NCBI GenBank assembly: GCA_029861625.1
Contig: JAOTZB010000007.1
Coordinates: forward strand, 1-33,356
Length of the DNA: 33,356 nt
Reading direction: 5' to 3'
Source: Acidimicrobiia bacterium
Lineage (GTDB): Bacteria > Actinomycetota > Acidimicrobiia > Acidimicrobiales > JAHEJN01
The number at the start of each line of letters is the position of its first letter. The stretch's first letter is position 1. Of the stretch, positions 1-7,419 are shown one piece after another. Under the pieces are notes generated by a model. The model saw only the letters and a program-made list of their open reading frames with translations, was not told the DNA's origin and did no database searches. The position numbers and the translations under genes were made by a program.

Positions 1-302
<302 letters not shown>

Positions 303-309
303 ACCTGCC

Positions 310-858
310 ATGCCCCGCAACCGCACCAAGGGACGGATCCTCGTCGCCACGCCGGTGCTCTCCGACCCGAACTTCGACCGCACCCTGGTCTTCATGCTGG
401 AGGACAACGATGACGGATCACTCGGCGTTGTCCTGAACAACCCCAGCGACACGACCGTCGGTGCCACCGTTCCGGAGCTGGCCTGGATCGCCGGTGCCGA
501 CGACCCCGTGTTCGTCGGGGGCCCTGTGTCGCCCGAGGTTGCGCTCGCGATCGCCGAGTGTCCCGGCGAGTGCGCCGGGTTCACTCCGGTCGTCCACGAC
601 ATCGGCACGCTCGATCTCTCCGAAGGTGAGGCCTCGTCCGTCGACATCGGTCGAGGGCGGCTGTACTCGGGATATTCGGGCTGGGCACCAGGCCAGCTCC
701 AGGCCGAGCTCGACGCGGGTGCATGGTTCGTCGTCGACCTGCATCCTGATGACGCCTTCATGGCCGAGACGGTCGGGCTGTGGGAACGTGTCCTGCGCCG
801 CCAGCGCGGGGAGATCGCCTGGTTCGCGAACTACCCGATCGCGCCCGAGGTGAACTGA
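310..858 (+). CDS. YqgE/AlgH family protein (UPF0301)
   Basis: This 182-residue cytoplasmic protein belongs to the AlgH/YqgE (DUF179) family, whose biochemical role is not settled. Family signatures are GRILVATPVLSDPNFDRTLV near the N-terminus, the LGVVLNNPS strand, PVFVGGPV, and RLYSGYSGWAPGQL in the C-terminal half. The full family length is present. The frame is open further upstream, but the ATG at 310 is where family similarity begins and it follows the serC stop by 7 bases. No convincing Shine-Dalgarno is visible, so translation may depend on the upstream gene. It converges on the TetR gene with a 16-base gap. Confidence 0.88.
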   Translation: MPRNRTKGRILVATPVLSDPNFDRTLVFMLEDNDDGSLGVVLNNPSDTTVGATVPELAWIAGADDPVFVGGPVSPEVALAIAECPGECAGFTPVVHDIGTLDLSEGEASSVDIGRGRLYSGYSGWAPGQLQAELDAGAWFVVDLHPDDAFMAETVGLWERVLRRQRGEIAWFANYPIAPEVN

Positions 859-874
859 CCCGACGACGGTCGGC

Positions 875-1540
875 TCACAGCTCACCTGCGATCGCCGTGC
901 GGACGATGCCCGCCATCGTGGCCCGCAGTGCGTCGACCGACGCGCCCCACTCCTCGAGCCCGCGTTGATGGGCCGACACGTGAGCCAGCATCGCCGTGAG
1001 CACTCCGGCCACCGCGTTCGGCGAGCGCCGCGCGACCTCGGCGGCCGCCACTTGGGCCCGCACGGCAGCCGCCAGTGCCTCTCCGACCGGATTCAGCAAG
1101 CGGCGCCGGCAGGCGGCGAACCGCTCGTCGCCCTCGCCGCTCGCGAGGTCGATCACCCGGAGGAGCGGCTGGTTCCGGGCCCAGATATCCAGGAACGCAT
1201 CGGCAAGCTGGTTGGCAGCCTCATCGGCGCGGCGCGTCCAGTCGGCGTCGACGATCACCGCTTCGAGCCGGGCCCCGGACGTGACCGCGAAGTCGTCGGC
1301 GAGAACCAGGATCGCCGAGTGGACGTCGTGGAAGTACTGGTAGAACGTCGCCGATGACATGTCGGCCATCCGGGCTATGTCGACGACGCGCAGCTCGCGG
1401 TACCCGGTCGTCTCGAGCAGGTCGCGTGTGACGTCGAGCAGTCGAGCGCGGGTCTGCTGGCCCCGCCGGCCGGGTATCCGCCCGTCGACTGCCCGTAGCC
1501 CATCGCCAGACGATCCCCCTGCTCCCACGGCGGTCGACAC
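875..1540 (-). CDS. TetR family transcriptional regulator
   Basis: This is a 221-residue one-component DNA-binding regulator. The N-terminal helix-turn-helix spans roughly residues 28-75 (QTRARLLDVTRDLLETTGYR, then IARMADMSSATFYQYF, the latter holding the recognition helix). The rest is the helical ligand-binding and dimerisation domain with no recognisable ligand pocket. The start is GTG at 1540 without a clear Shine-Dalgarno. It lies downstream of the VIT transporter and CoA transferase on the same strand, so it may regulate that group. Actinobacterial TetR proteins next to CoA-ester enzymes often bind acyl-CoAs, but that is only an analogy here. Confidence 0.9.
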   Translation of the reverse strand: MSTAVGAGGSSGDGLRAVDGRIPGRRGQQTRARLLDVTRDLLETTGYRELRVVDIARMADMSSATFYQYFHDVHSAILVLADDFAVTSGARLEAVIVDADWTRRADEAANQLADAFLDIWARNQPLLRVIDLASGEGDERFAACRRRLLNPVGEALAAAVRAQVAAAEVARRSPNAVAGVLTAMLAHVSAHQRGLEEWGASVDALRATMAGIVRTAIAGEL

Positions 1541-1582
1541 TAGTGCTTTGCGCTTTCGCCCGAAGACCGACGCCGCGCCGCG

Positions 1583-2329
1583 TCAGGACACCTCGGCGCC
1601 GACCAGAGCACCGATGCCGTACGTGAACCCGGCCGCGGCGGCGGCGATGGCGACCTGACGCATCACCGACGCGAGGAGCGACTTGCCGGTGAAGCGGGCA
1701 AGGGCGGCACCGACCAGCGCGGCACCGATGACGCCGAGGACGATTGACACGATGATCGCTCTCGTCCCGCCGCCGAAGAACCACGGCAAGAGCGGAAGGA
1801 GCCCACCGAGGACGAACGAGATGAAGGAGGACGCAGCCGCCTCGATCGGGTTCCCGAGCTCGTTCGGGTCGACGCCGAGCTCTTCGCGGGCGTGCACCTC
1901 GAGCGCCTGTTCGGGATCCTCCATGATCCCGCGAGCCATCGCGAGCGCATTCCCGGGATCGATTCCCCGCGACTGGTAGATCTCGGCCAGCTCGACGATC
2001 TCGACGTTCGGGTTGCGCTGGTGTTCGCGGCGCTCGAGCTCGAGCTCTCGCTCGAAGAGCTCGCGTTGCGCCTTCATCGAGACGTACTCGCCGGCTGCCA
2101 TCGAGACCGCGCCCGCGATGAGTCCGGCCAGGCCCGCGACCCGCACGATCCCCTGTGAGCTGTCGGCGGCAGCGACGCCGAGGACCAGCGAGGCGGTGGA
2201 CACCAAGCCGTCGCTCGCTCCGAAAACCGCGGCTCGGGCCCCACCACCGCTCAGGTTGCGGTGGTGAGCCTCTCGCGTACGCGTCAGGGCCTCGTCGAGC
2301 TCGGCATGGTCGGGCGAATCTGCATCCAC
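1583..2329 (-). CDS. VIT1/CCC1 family transporter
   Basis: This 248-residue integral membrane protein belongs to the VIT/CCC1 family, whose characterised members export ferrous iron or manganese from the cytosol. Five hydrophobic segments lie near residues 38-54, 64-85, 164-184, 190-211 and 224-244. Between segments 2 and 3 is the charged cytoplasmic region (about 88-160) with many Glu residues, as in the family metal-binding domain. FGASDGLVS before helix 1 and AAGEYVSMKAQRE after helix 2 are family hallmarks. The start is GTG. There is no Shine-Dalgarno, but a TAGGTT hexamer 6 bases upstream suggests leaderless transcription from inside the end of the CoA transferase gene. Confidence 0.88.
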   Translation of the reverse strand: MDADSPDHAELDEALTRTREAHHRNLSGGGARAAVFGASDGLVSTASLVLGVAAADSSQGIVRVAGLAGLIAGAVSMAAGEYVSMKAQRELFERELELERREHQRNPNVEIVELAEIYQSRGIDPGNALAMARGIMEDPEQALEVHAREELGVDPNELGNPIEAAASSFISFVLGGLLPLLPWFFGGGTRAIIVSIVLGVIGAALVGAALARFTGKSLLASVMRQVAIAAAAAGFTYGIGALVGAEVS

Positions 2330-2335
2330 GGGCCC

Positions 2336-2341
2336 AACCTA
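2336..2341 (-). promoter_or_regulatory. Leaderless -10 box for the VIT transporter, overlapping a stop codon
   Basis: TAGGTT on the minus strand lies 6 bases before the GTG start at 2329, matching TANNNT. Its first three bases are the TAG stop codon of the CoA transferase gene. No -35 element is assigned. Confidence 0.45.
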
Positions 2342-3466
2342 CTGCCGAGCCCGCCTGCGTCCCAGCACATGCCAGACCGATGCGCTCATCGAGACGTCGA
2401 TCAAAGTAGACCGAGACTCCTCGAGCGCTTCGAATGCGGCCCAGGCGCCGACCCAACCCGCGACCGGGTCGGCCAACGCGTCACCGACGAATACCGGGGT
2501 CCGGGCGCCGGTCGGCACGACCCACGCACCGCCGGCCACAGCGGCATCGTCGCCGAACGCGACACGATTGCTCGCCCGGCCGTGTCCGGTGATGCTGAGC
2601 CAGGTCGTCCCCGACGCGACGATGCCGACTACGTCGATGCCGAGCTGCGCCATCGCCCGAGGGCGCGAGCTGTCGATGACCAGGTCGGCCTCGAGAAGCT
2701 CGGTCCGCAGGTCCACGACTGCTCGTGGCGACCGGAGATCGATCGACACTCGCCGTTTGGCGCCGTTCAGGCGCCGAAAGAGCTCGGGAGAGCCGTTCGC
2801 GAGCGCATCGGGCCGGTGGGGCGACTCGACCTTCGTCACCGCCGCTCCGGCTGCGGCGAGGAGCCGGCCCACGAGCGGACCGGCCCACATGGCGGAGAGG
2901 TCGACGACGCGGATGTCCGATACGGGCCGGACGGCTCGATCGGAGCCCGTGAGCGCCCGTCGCGCCGGTGCGACGCCGGGCTCCTCACCGACGCTCGCCA
3001 CGGGGATCCCGAGCTCCGCCGCCAACCCGACCAGGTCGCCGACCCGGTGACGCCGCAACTCGTGGCGAAGCTCGCCATCGTCGTCGACCACCGCGGTGCT
3101 CGCCCCCAACCAGGCCGGGAGGAGCTCCCGATCGCTTCCCCTGGCAAGACTCAGCGCGAGCCAGCCGTCGACGGCTTCGTACATCGCGCATCCCCCACCG
3201 CAGGAGACCACGCCTCGTCGTGTGAGACCGTCGAGCCGGGCCCGTTCCGTCAACGACGAGGCGGCATCGAGCTTCGGCGCCGCTCCGCCGAGACGCGTCG
3301 CTGCCGTCGACACTCCGTCGGCGAGCGCAGCGACGGACGCGACGACGGGATTGTCGATCGTGATCGGTTCGCCGTCGGCCGGGCCGGTGAGCGCTGCGAG
3401 CCCTGATCCCTCCCAGTCGGCGGCGTGATCCACGCCGAGCGCACGGGCGGGTGTCGGCAACTGCAC
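2339..3466 (-). CDS. CaiB/BaiF (class III) CoA transferase with apparently permuted domain order
   Basis: This 375-residue protein belongs to the family III CoA transferases, which move CoA between organic acids through an aspartyl-CoA intermediate. The usual N-terminal signature (RVVDLSAMWAGPLVGRLLAA, AVTKVESP, RRLNGAKRRVSIDL) lies in the second half here. The likely catalytic Asp is D333 in the ALADPVAG motif. The first half instead resembles the usual C-terminal part: YEAVDGWLALSLAR, a short helical LPAWLG region, then GIPVASV. The order therefore looks circularly permuted rather than truncated. The start is GTG with a TACGGT box 6 bases upstream. The substrate is unknown. Confidence 0.8.
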   Translation of the reverse strand: MQLPTPARALGVDHAADWEGSGLAALTGPADGEPITIDNPVVASVAALADGVSTAATRLGGAAPKLDAASSLTERARLDGLTRRGVVSCGGGCAMYEAVDGWLALSLARGSDRELLPAWLGASTAVVDDDGELRHELRRHRVGDLVGLAAELGIPVASVGEEPGVAPARRALTGSDRAVRPVSDIRVVDLSAMWAGPLVGRLLAAAGAAVTKVESPHRPDALANGSPELFRRLNGAKRRVSIDLRSPRAVVDLRTELLEADLVIDSSRPRAMAQLGIDVVGIVASGTTWLSITGHGRASNRVAFGDDAAVAGGAWVVPTGARTPVFVGDALADPVAGWVGAWAAFEALEESRSTLIDVSMSASVWHVLGRRRARQ

Positions 3467-3472
3467 GAGCCG

Positions 3473-3478
3473 ACCGTA
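3473..3478 (-). promoter_or_regulatory. Leaderless -10 box for the CoA transferase
   Basis: TACGGT on the minus strand, 6 bases before the GTG start at 3466. A CTGACC at 3494-3499 (minus) could be a poor -35 with a short 15-base spacer. Confidence 0.45.
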
Positions 3479-3479
3479 G

Positions 3480-3491
3480 CCCCGGCCGGGG
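3480..3491. promoter_or_regulatory. 12-bp palindrome CCCCGGCCGGGG, possible operator
   Basis: A perfect 12-bp palindrome sits directly upstream of the CoA transferase -10 box, in the divergent region between that gene and the 3567 gene. A repressor bound here would cover the core promoter. In GC-rich DNA such a palindrome can also arise by chance. Confidence 0.3.
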
Positions 3492-3566
3492 GTCGGTCAG
3501 GTTGGCAGCATCGATGTGGGTGCGGGATCATGGAACCGCAGGTCAACGACAGAGGAACAACCGCGA

Positions 3567-3875
3567 ATGCAACTTCGACCGGGTACTCGCCTGAAGAGCA
3601 CCGTGTGCGCCACCGAGGTCATCGTCGTGAAGGCCCCGGCCGACGAGATCGAGGTCACGTGTGGTGGTGCGGCGATGGTCGATCCTCCCACGGCGCCGGC
3701 CGAGTCCGGGACGCCGAGCAGCGACGCCGCCGACGGCAGTCAGCTCGGGAAACGCTACGTCGATGCGGACGACTCCATCGAGCTGTTGTGCACCAAGGCC
3801 GGTGACGGTTCGCTCGCGGCGGGCGGCGCCGCGATGGTCCTCAAGGAGTCGAAGCCGCTGCCGGCGTCCGACTGA
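3567..3875 (+). CDS. Conserved small three-cysteine protein, function unknown
   Basis: This 102-residue soluble protein has no signal peptide. It contains three cysteines: C14 in STVCATEVIVVKAP, C32 in EVTCGGAAMV and C75 in ELLCTKAGDG. A Pro/Ala/Ser-rich linker (about 38-58) separates two compact parts, and QLGKRYVDADDSIE is a strong conserved-looking block. I recognise the pattern as a recurring actinobacterial hypothetical but know no function. Three cysteines could bind a metal or a cluster if a fourth ligand is supplied by a partner. The ATG at 3567 is chosen for its AGAGGA ribosome site at 3551. The next gene, an enoyl-CoA hydratase, starts 3 bases after its stop, so the two are almost certainly translated together. 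Confidence 0.75.
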   Translation: MQLRPGTRLKSTVCATEVIVVKAPADEIEVTCGGAAMVDPPTAPAESGTPSSDAADGSQLGKRYVDADDSIELLCTKAGDGSLAAGGAAMVLKESKPLPASD

Positions 3876-3878
3876 ACC

Positions 3879-4943
3879 GTGAGTGAGCTCGGCCTTGCCG
3901 AGGTATGTGACCTCGTCGCGTCGCCATGGGCGCACGAGGAGCTCAGGGCGCCCGACGGCACGCCGCTCGTCACGGTCGACGTCGCATCGTGGCCGACGCC
4001 CCCCGCTCCGGAGGTGATGACGGCAGCGGCCGAGCGACTCCGGTCGCTCCCGGTTGTCACCGTCGCGGTCATCCACGATGACCCGCCACTCGCCTACGAG
4101 CCACTGCTGCGAGCGTTCGACATCGTCGTTGCGCCACCCGACGTCGAGTCCCCCGCCGCCGTCGATCACCTCGACGTGGCGGCCGCGACCGAGGCCGTCG
4201 CGTCTGCCGTGCGTGCCAATCCCCAGGCCGCCGTCTCGATGGTCCAGCTCTCGCGTCTCAGCGAGGCGTCGACTGTCCCCGACGCACTGGTCGCCGAGAG
4301 TCTCACCTACTCGATGTTGCAGGCCGGTCCGGAGTTCGCGGCCTGGCTCGGAGCCTCGGCGCGTGCTGCCGCCGACACCGAACCCGGCGACCCGGTGGTC
4401 GTGACCCGAGACGGTTCCGTGCTCCGCGTCACCCTCGACCGGCCCCACCGCAGGAATGCGTACAGCGCGGCCATGCGCGATCAGCTGGTCGCCGGACTCC
4501 GGTTGGCCGGCGCCGACCCGTCGATCGAGGGGGTGCTGATCGACGGGAACGGTCCGGCGTTCTGCGCCGGCGGTGATCTCGCCGAGTTCGGCACGTCGCC
4601 CGACCCGTCGAGCGGACACCTCATCCGCACCACGCGCAGCGCGGCCTACTGGCTCGACCGACTCCGACGGAACACCCGGGTGCGGGTGCACGGCGCCTGC
4701 GTCGGCGCCGGCGTCGAGCTCCCGGCGTTCGCGGCAGCCATCGTGGCCGATCCGGGAGCCACCTTCCGTCTCCCGGAGGTCTCGATGGGTCTCGTTCCCG
4801 GCGCCGGGGGGACGGCGAGCATTCCCAGACGCATCGGCCGCCAGCGCGCCGATTGGCTGGCCATCACCGGTGCGGGCATCGACGCCCCGACGGCCAAGCG
4901 GTGGGGTCTCGTCGACCGCGTCGAACCACGTCAGAGGCGCTAG
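3879..4943 (+). CDS. Enoyl-CoA hydratase/isomerase (crotonase) with long N-terminal extension
   Basis: This 354-residue crotonase-fold enzyme probably hydrates or isomerises an enoyl-CoA. The crotonase domain covers about residues 175-354: VLRVTLDRPHRRNAYS, FCAGGDLAEFG (oxyanion strand), GACVGAGVELPAFAA with E280, and LPEVSMGLVPGAGGT with E300. Both glutamates used by hydratases are present. The first ~170 residues are not a canonical part; they look like a degenerate extra crotonase-like or regulatory region. The C-terminal trimerisation helices are short, so the enzyme domain is compact. The start is GTG, 3 bases after the small three-cysteine protein. Its stop lies within a 9-bp tandem repeat shared with the convergent thiolase. 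Confidence 0.82.
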   Translation: MSELGLAEVCDLVASPWAHEELRAPDGTPLVTVDVASWPTPPAPEVMTAAAERLRSLPVVTVAVIHDDPPLAYEPLLRAFDIVVAPPDVESPAAVDHLDVAAATEAVASAVRANPQAAVSMVQLSRLSEASTVPDALVAESLTYSMLQAGPEFAAWLGASARAAADTEPGDPVVVTRDGSVLRVTLDRPHRRNAYSAAMRDQLVAGLRLAGADPSIEGVLIDGNGPAFCAGGDLAEFGTSPDPSSGHLIRTTRSAAYWLDRLRRNTRVRVHGACVGAGVELPAFAAAIVADPGATFRLPEVSMGLVPGAGGTASIPRRIGRQRADWLAITGAGIDAPTAKRWGLVDRVEPRQRR

Positions 4944-4957
4944 AGGCGCTAGAGGCG
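4933..4957. repeat. Tandem 9-bp repeat spanning two convergent stop codons
   Basis: The unit AGAGGCGCT is present about 2.8 times. It contains the TAG stop of the plus-strand enoyl-CoA hydratase (4941-4943) and the TAG stop of the minus-strand thiolase (4949-4951). The repeat probably arose by replication slippage, which would have added or shifted C-terminal codons in both genes. Confidence 0.85.
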
Positions 4958-6100
4958 TTCGATGATCGTGACGTTGGCCTGCCCGCCACCCTCACACATG
5001 GTCTGGAGCCCGTAGCGTCCACCGGTGCGTTCCAGCTCGTTCAGCAGCGTGGTCATGAGGCGGGTCCCGGTGGCACCGAGGGGATGGCCCAACGCGATGG
5101 CCCCGCCGTTGACGTTCACCTTCTCGTGGGGGACCTCGCACTCGGCCATCCAGGCCAGCGGCACGGGCGCGAACGCCTCGTTGCACTCGAAGAGGTCGAT
5201 GTCGTCCGACGTCATCGACGTCTTGTCGTAGGCGTACTTCGTGGCCGCGATCGGACCGGTGAGCATGTAGACGGGATCGTCACCCCGCACGGACATGTGA
5301 TGGACGCGCGCCCGTGGCGTGAGGCCGTGATCGGCGACGGCCTGCTCGGACGCGATCAGCATCACCGCGGCGCCGTCGGAAATCTGGCTCGCGACCGCCG
5401 CCGTGATCCGCCCACCCTCCTCGAGCGGGGCCAATGAAGCCATCTTCTCGAGCGAGGTGCCCCGCCGGGGCCCCTCGTCGACCGCAACATCGCCGTAGGG
5501 CAGGATCTCCCGGTCGAATCGTGACTCGTCGATGGCCGCGAGCGCCCGGGTGTGGCTCTCGAGTGCGAACTCCTCGAGCTGCTCGCGCCTCAATCCCCAT
5601 TTCTCGGCGATGAGCTCCGCCCCCCGGAACTGCGAGATCTCCTGGTCGCCGTAGCGTTCGAGCCAGCCCTTCGACGTCGAGAACGGATCCTCGAAGCCGT
5701 ATGCCTCGCCGGCTTCCATGGATGCGCTGATCGGGATCGCGCTCATGTTCTGGACGCCGCCGGCCACGACGAGATCCTGGGTGCCCGACAGCACGCCCTG
5801 GGCGGCGAAGTGCACCGCTTGTTGGCTCGATCCGCACTGCCGATCGATGGTCACTCCCGGGACCGATTCGGGCAGTCCGGCGGCCAGCCAGGCCGTCCGG
5901 GCGATGTCGCCGGCCTGAGGGCCGATCGTGTCCAGGCACCCCATGATCACGTCTTCGACCGCGGCCGGATCGATGCCCGTGCGCTCGACGAGACCCGTGA
6001 TCACGTGGGCGCCGAGGTCGGCGGGATGTTCGGCCGCGAGACCTCCACCCCGTTTGCCGACGGGCGTCCGAACAGCATCGATGATGTAGGCCTCGGGCAT
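4949..6100 (-). CDS. Acetyl-CoA C-acyltransferase (thiolase)
   Basis: This 383-residue degradative-type thiolase cleaves 3-ketoacyl-CoA with CoA in beta-oxidation. The nucleophilic cysteine is C89 in DRQCGSSQQAVHF. The C-terminal catalytic elements are H339 in NGGAIALGHPLGATGTR and C369 in TMCEGGGQANVTI. The length is normal for the family. ATG at 6100 has a good GAGGGG ribosome site. It follows the acyl-CoA dehydrogenase gene on the same strand after 70 bases, so the two likely act in the same fatty-acid, branched-chain or sterol side-chain degradation route. RQCGSSQQA resembles the actinobacterial FadA5-like group, but the substrate cannot be fixed from sequence alone. Confidence 0.93.
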   Translation of the reverse strand: MPEAYIIDAVRTPVGKRGGGLAAEHPADLGAHVITGLVERTGIDPAAVEDVIMGCLDTIGPQAGDIARTAWLAAGLPESVPGVTIDRQCGSSQQAVHFAAQGVLSGTQDLVVAGGVQNMSAIPISASMEAGEAYGFEDPFSTSKGWLERYGDQEISQFRGAELIAEKWGLRREQLEEFALESHTRALAAIDESRFDREILPYGDVAVDEGPRRGTSLEKMASLAPLEEGGRITAAVASQISDGAAVMLIASEQAVADHGLTPRARVHHMSVRGDDPVYMLTGPIAATKYAYDKTSMTSDDIDLFECNEAFAPVPLAWMAECEVPHEKVNVNGGAIALGHPLGATGTRLMTTLLNELERTGGRYGLQTMCEGGGQANVTIIERL

Positions 6101-6170
6101 GGATCCCCCTCGTCGTCCGCGTGGCAGCCAGTCTGCCAGTCACGAGGTGCCTTTCACCCTCCTCGGCTGC

Positions 6171-7364
6171 TCATCGTGACGGCTCTCGTGGCAGGCCCAG
6201 CACCCGTTCGCCGATCACGTTTCGTTGGACCTCGTTCGATCCGGCGTAGATCGTGTGGGCGCGACTGTAGAGGAACGTTCGCTGCTGGCGGTCGAGCGGA
6301 TACTGCTCGTCGCTGCCCGCCGGACCGACTGTCGCGGCGACCCCACGTACCTGCATCATCAGCTCGCCGAGCCGCCGATGCCAGTTCGACCAATACAGCT
6401 TGCCGATCGACATCTCGGGGCCCGGCACACCACCGGCGTCGACAACCGTGAGCATCCTCATGTTGTTGTACCGCATGATCTCGAGCTCGGCGTGAGCCCG
6501 GGCCAGCAGCTGCCGGATGCAGGGATCGCCGGCCGTGCCGTTGGCTCGCGCCTCGTCGACGAGCGCGTCGAGCTCGTGCCGGAAGGAGAGCTGCTGGCCG
6601 AGCGTGGACGCGCCCCGCTCGAACCCGAGCGTTCCCATCGCGACGCCCCAGCCGGCCCCCGGCTCGCCCACGACGAGGTCCGCATCGGTTCGGGCATCGT
6701 CGAAGAACAGCTCGTTGAACTCGATACCGCCGGTGATCTGGACGATGGGCCGGATCTCGATCCCGGGCTGGTTCATCGGGACGAGGATGTACGACAGTCC
6801 GGCGTGACGGCTCGACCCGGGTTCGGTGCGGGCGACGACGAAACACCAGTCGGCGTACTGGGCGAGCGATGTCCAGATCTTCTGACCGGTGATCACCCAC
6901 GACTGGCCGTCGAGAACGGCTCGGGTCGAGACGTTGGCGAGGTCGGAACCGGCGTCGGGCTCGGAGTATCCCTGGCACCACAGCTCATCGCCCCGAAGAA
7001 TCGGTGGCACGAAACGTCGCTGCTGTTCGGCCGTCCCGTAGGCCAGCAGCGTCGGGCCGAGCAGGGTGACACCCATGTTGGGCATGCGGCCCGGCGCCCG
7101 GGCCTCCACGTAGGTCTCGTGGAAGATGACCTGCTCACCGAGGGTGCAGGCCCGGCCACCGAGCTCGCTCGGGTAGTCGATGCCGAGCCAGCCGCCGCGG
7201 GCCAGCTCGCGTTCCCACTCGATGAGGACTGCCGGCTCGATGTCCTCCTGTCCGGTTCCGCCTCGTCCCCGCAGGTCGGCCAGCTCTCCGACGAGATGCT
7301 CTTCGAGCCACGTCCGCACCTCGTCACGAAACTCACGCTCGCTGGGGGTGAGGGTGAAGTCCAT
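6171..7364 (-). CDS. Acyl-CoA dehydrogenase
   Basis: This 397-residue flavoenzyme oxidises an acyl-CoA to the enoyl-CoA and passes electrons to electron-transfer flavoprotein. The N-terminal helical domain starts MDFTLTPSEREFRDEVRTWL. The middle beta domain contains WCQGYSEPDAGSDLANVSTR and WVITGQKIWTSLAQYADWC, the FAD/substrate signature. The C-terminal helical domain ends with YAGSNEVQRNVIGERVLGLP. YAGS replaces the YEGT that carries the catalytic Glu in medium-chain enzymes, so the base must lie elsewhere, as in several actinobacterial FadE groups. There is no Shine-Dalgarno, but TACCAT lies 8 bases before the ATG. It sits between rsgA and the thiolase. Confidence 0.93.
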   Translation of the reverse strand: MDFTLTPSEREFRDEVRTWLEEHLVGELADLRGRGGTGQEDIEPAVLIEWERELARGGWLGIDYPSELGGRACTLGEQVIFHETYVEARAPGRMPNMGVTLLGPTLLAYGTAEQQRRFVPPILRGDELWCQGYSEPDAGSDLANVSTRAVLDGQSWVITGQKIWTSLAQYADWCFVVARTEPGSSRHAGLSYILVPMNQPGIEIRPIVQITGGIEFNELFFDDARTDADLVVGEPGAGWGVAMGTLGFERGASTLGQQLSFRHELDALVDEARANGTAGDPCIRQLLARAHAELEIMRYNNMRMLTVVDAGGVPGPEMSIGKLYWSNWHRRLGELMMQVRGVAATVGPAGSDEQYPLDRQQRTFLYSRAHTIYAGSNEVQRNVIGERVLGLPREPSR

Positions 7365-7372
7365 CGGCGGCG

Positions 7373-7378
7373 ATGGTA
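7373..7378 (-). promoter_or_regulatory. Leaderless -10 box for the acyl-CoA dehydrogenase
   Basis: TACCAT on the minus strand ends 8 bases before the ATG at 7364, in the 55-base gap after rsgA. Confidence 0.4.
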
Positions 7379-7419
7379 CGGCCGCTCCCGTGCCGGCCGA
7401 AAGCCGGACGCCGCTCAGG

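Noticed and set aside
1221-2456. A 411-codon minus-strand frame
   Set aside because: It overlaps TetR and VIT genes on the same strand in another frame and encodes an Arg-rich product without motifs.
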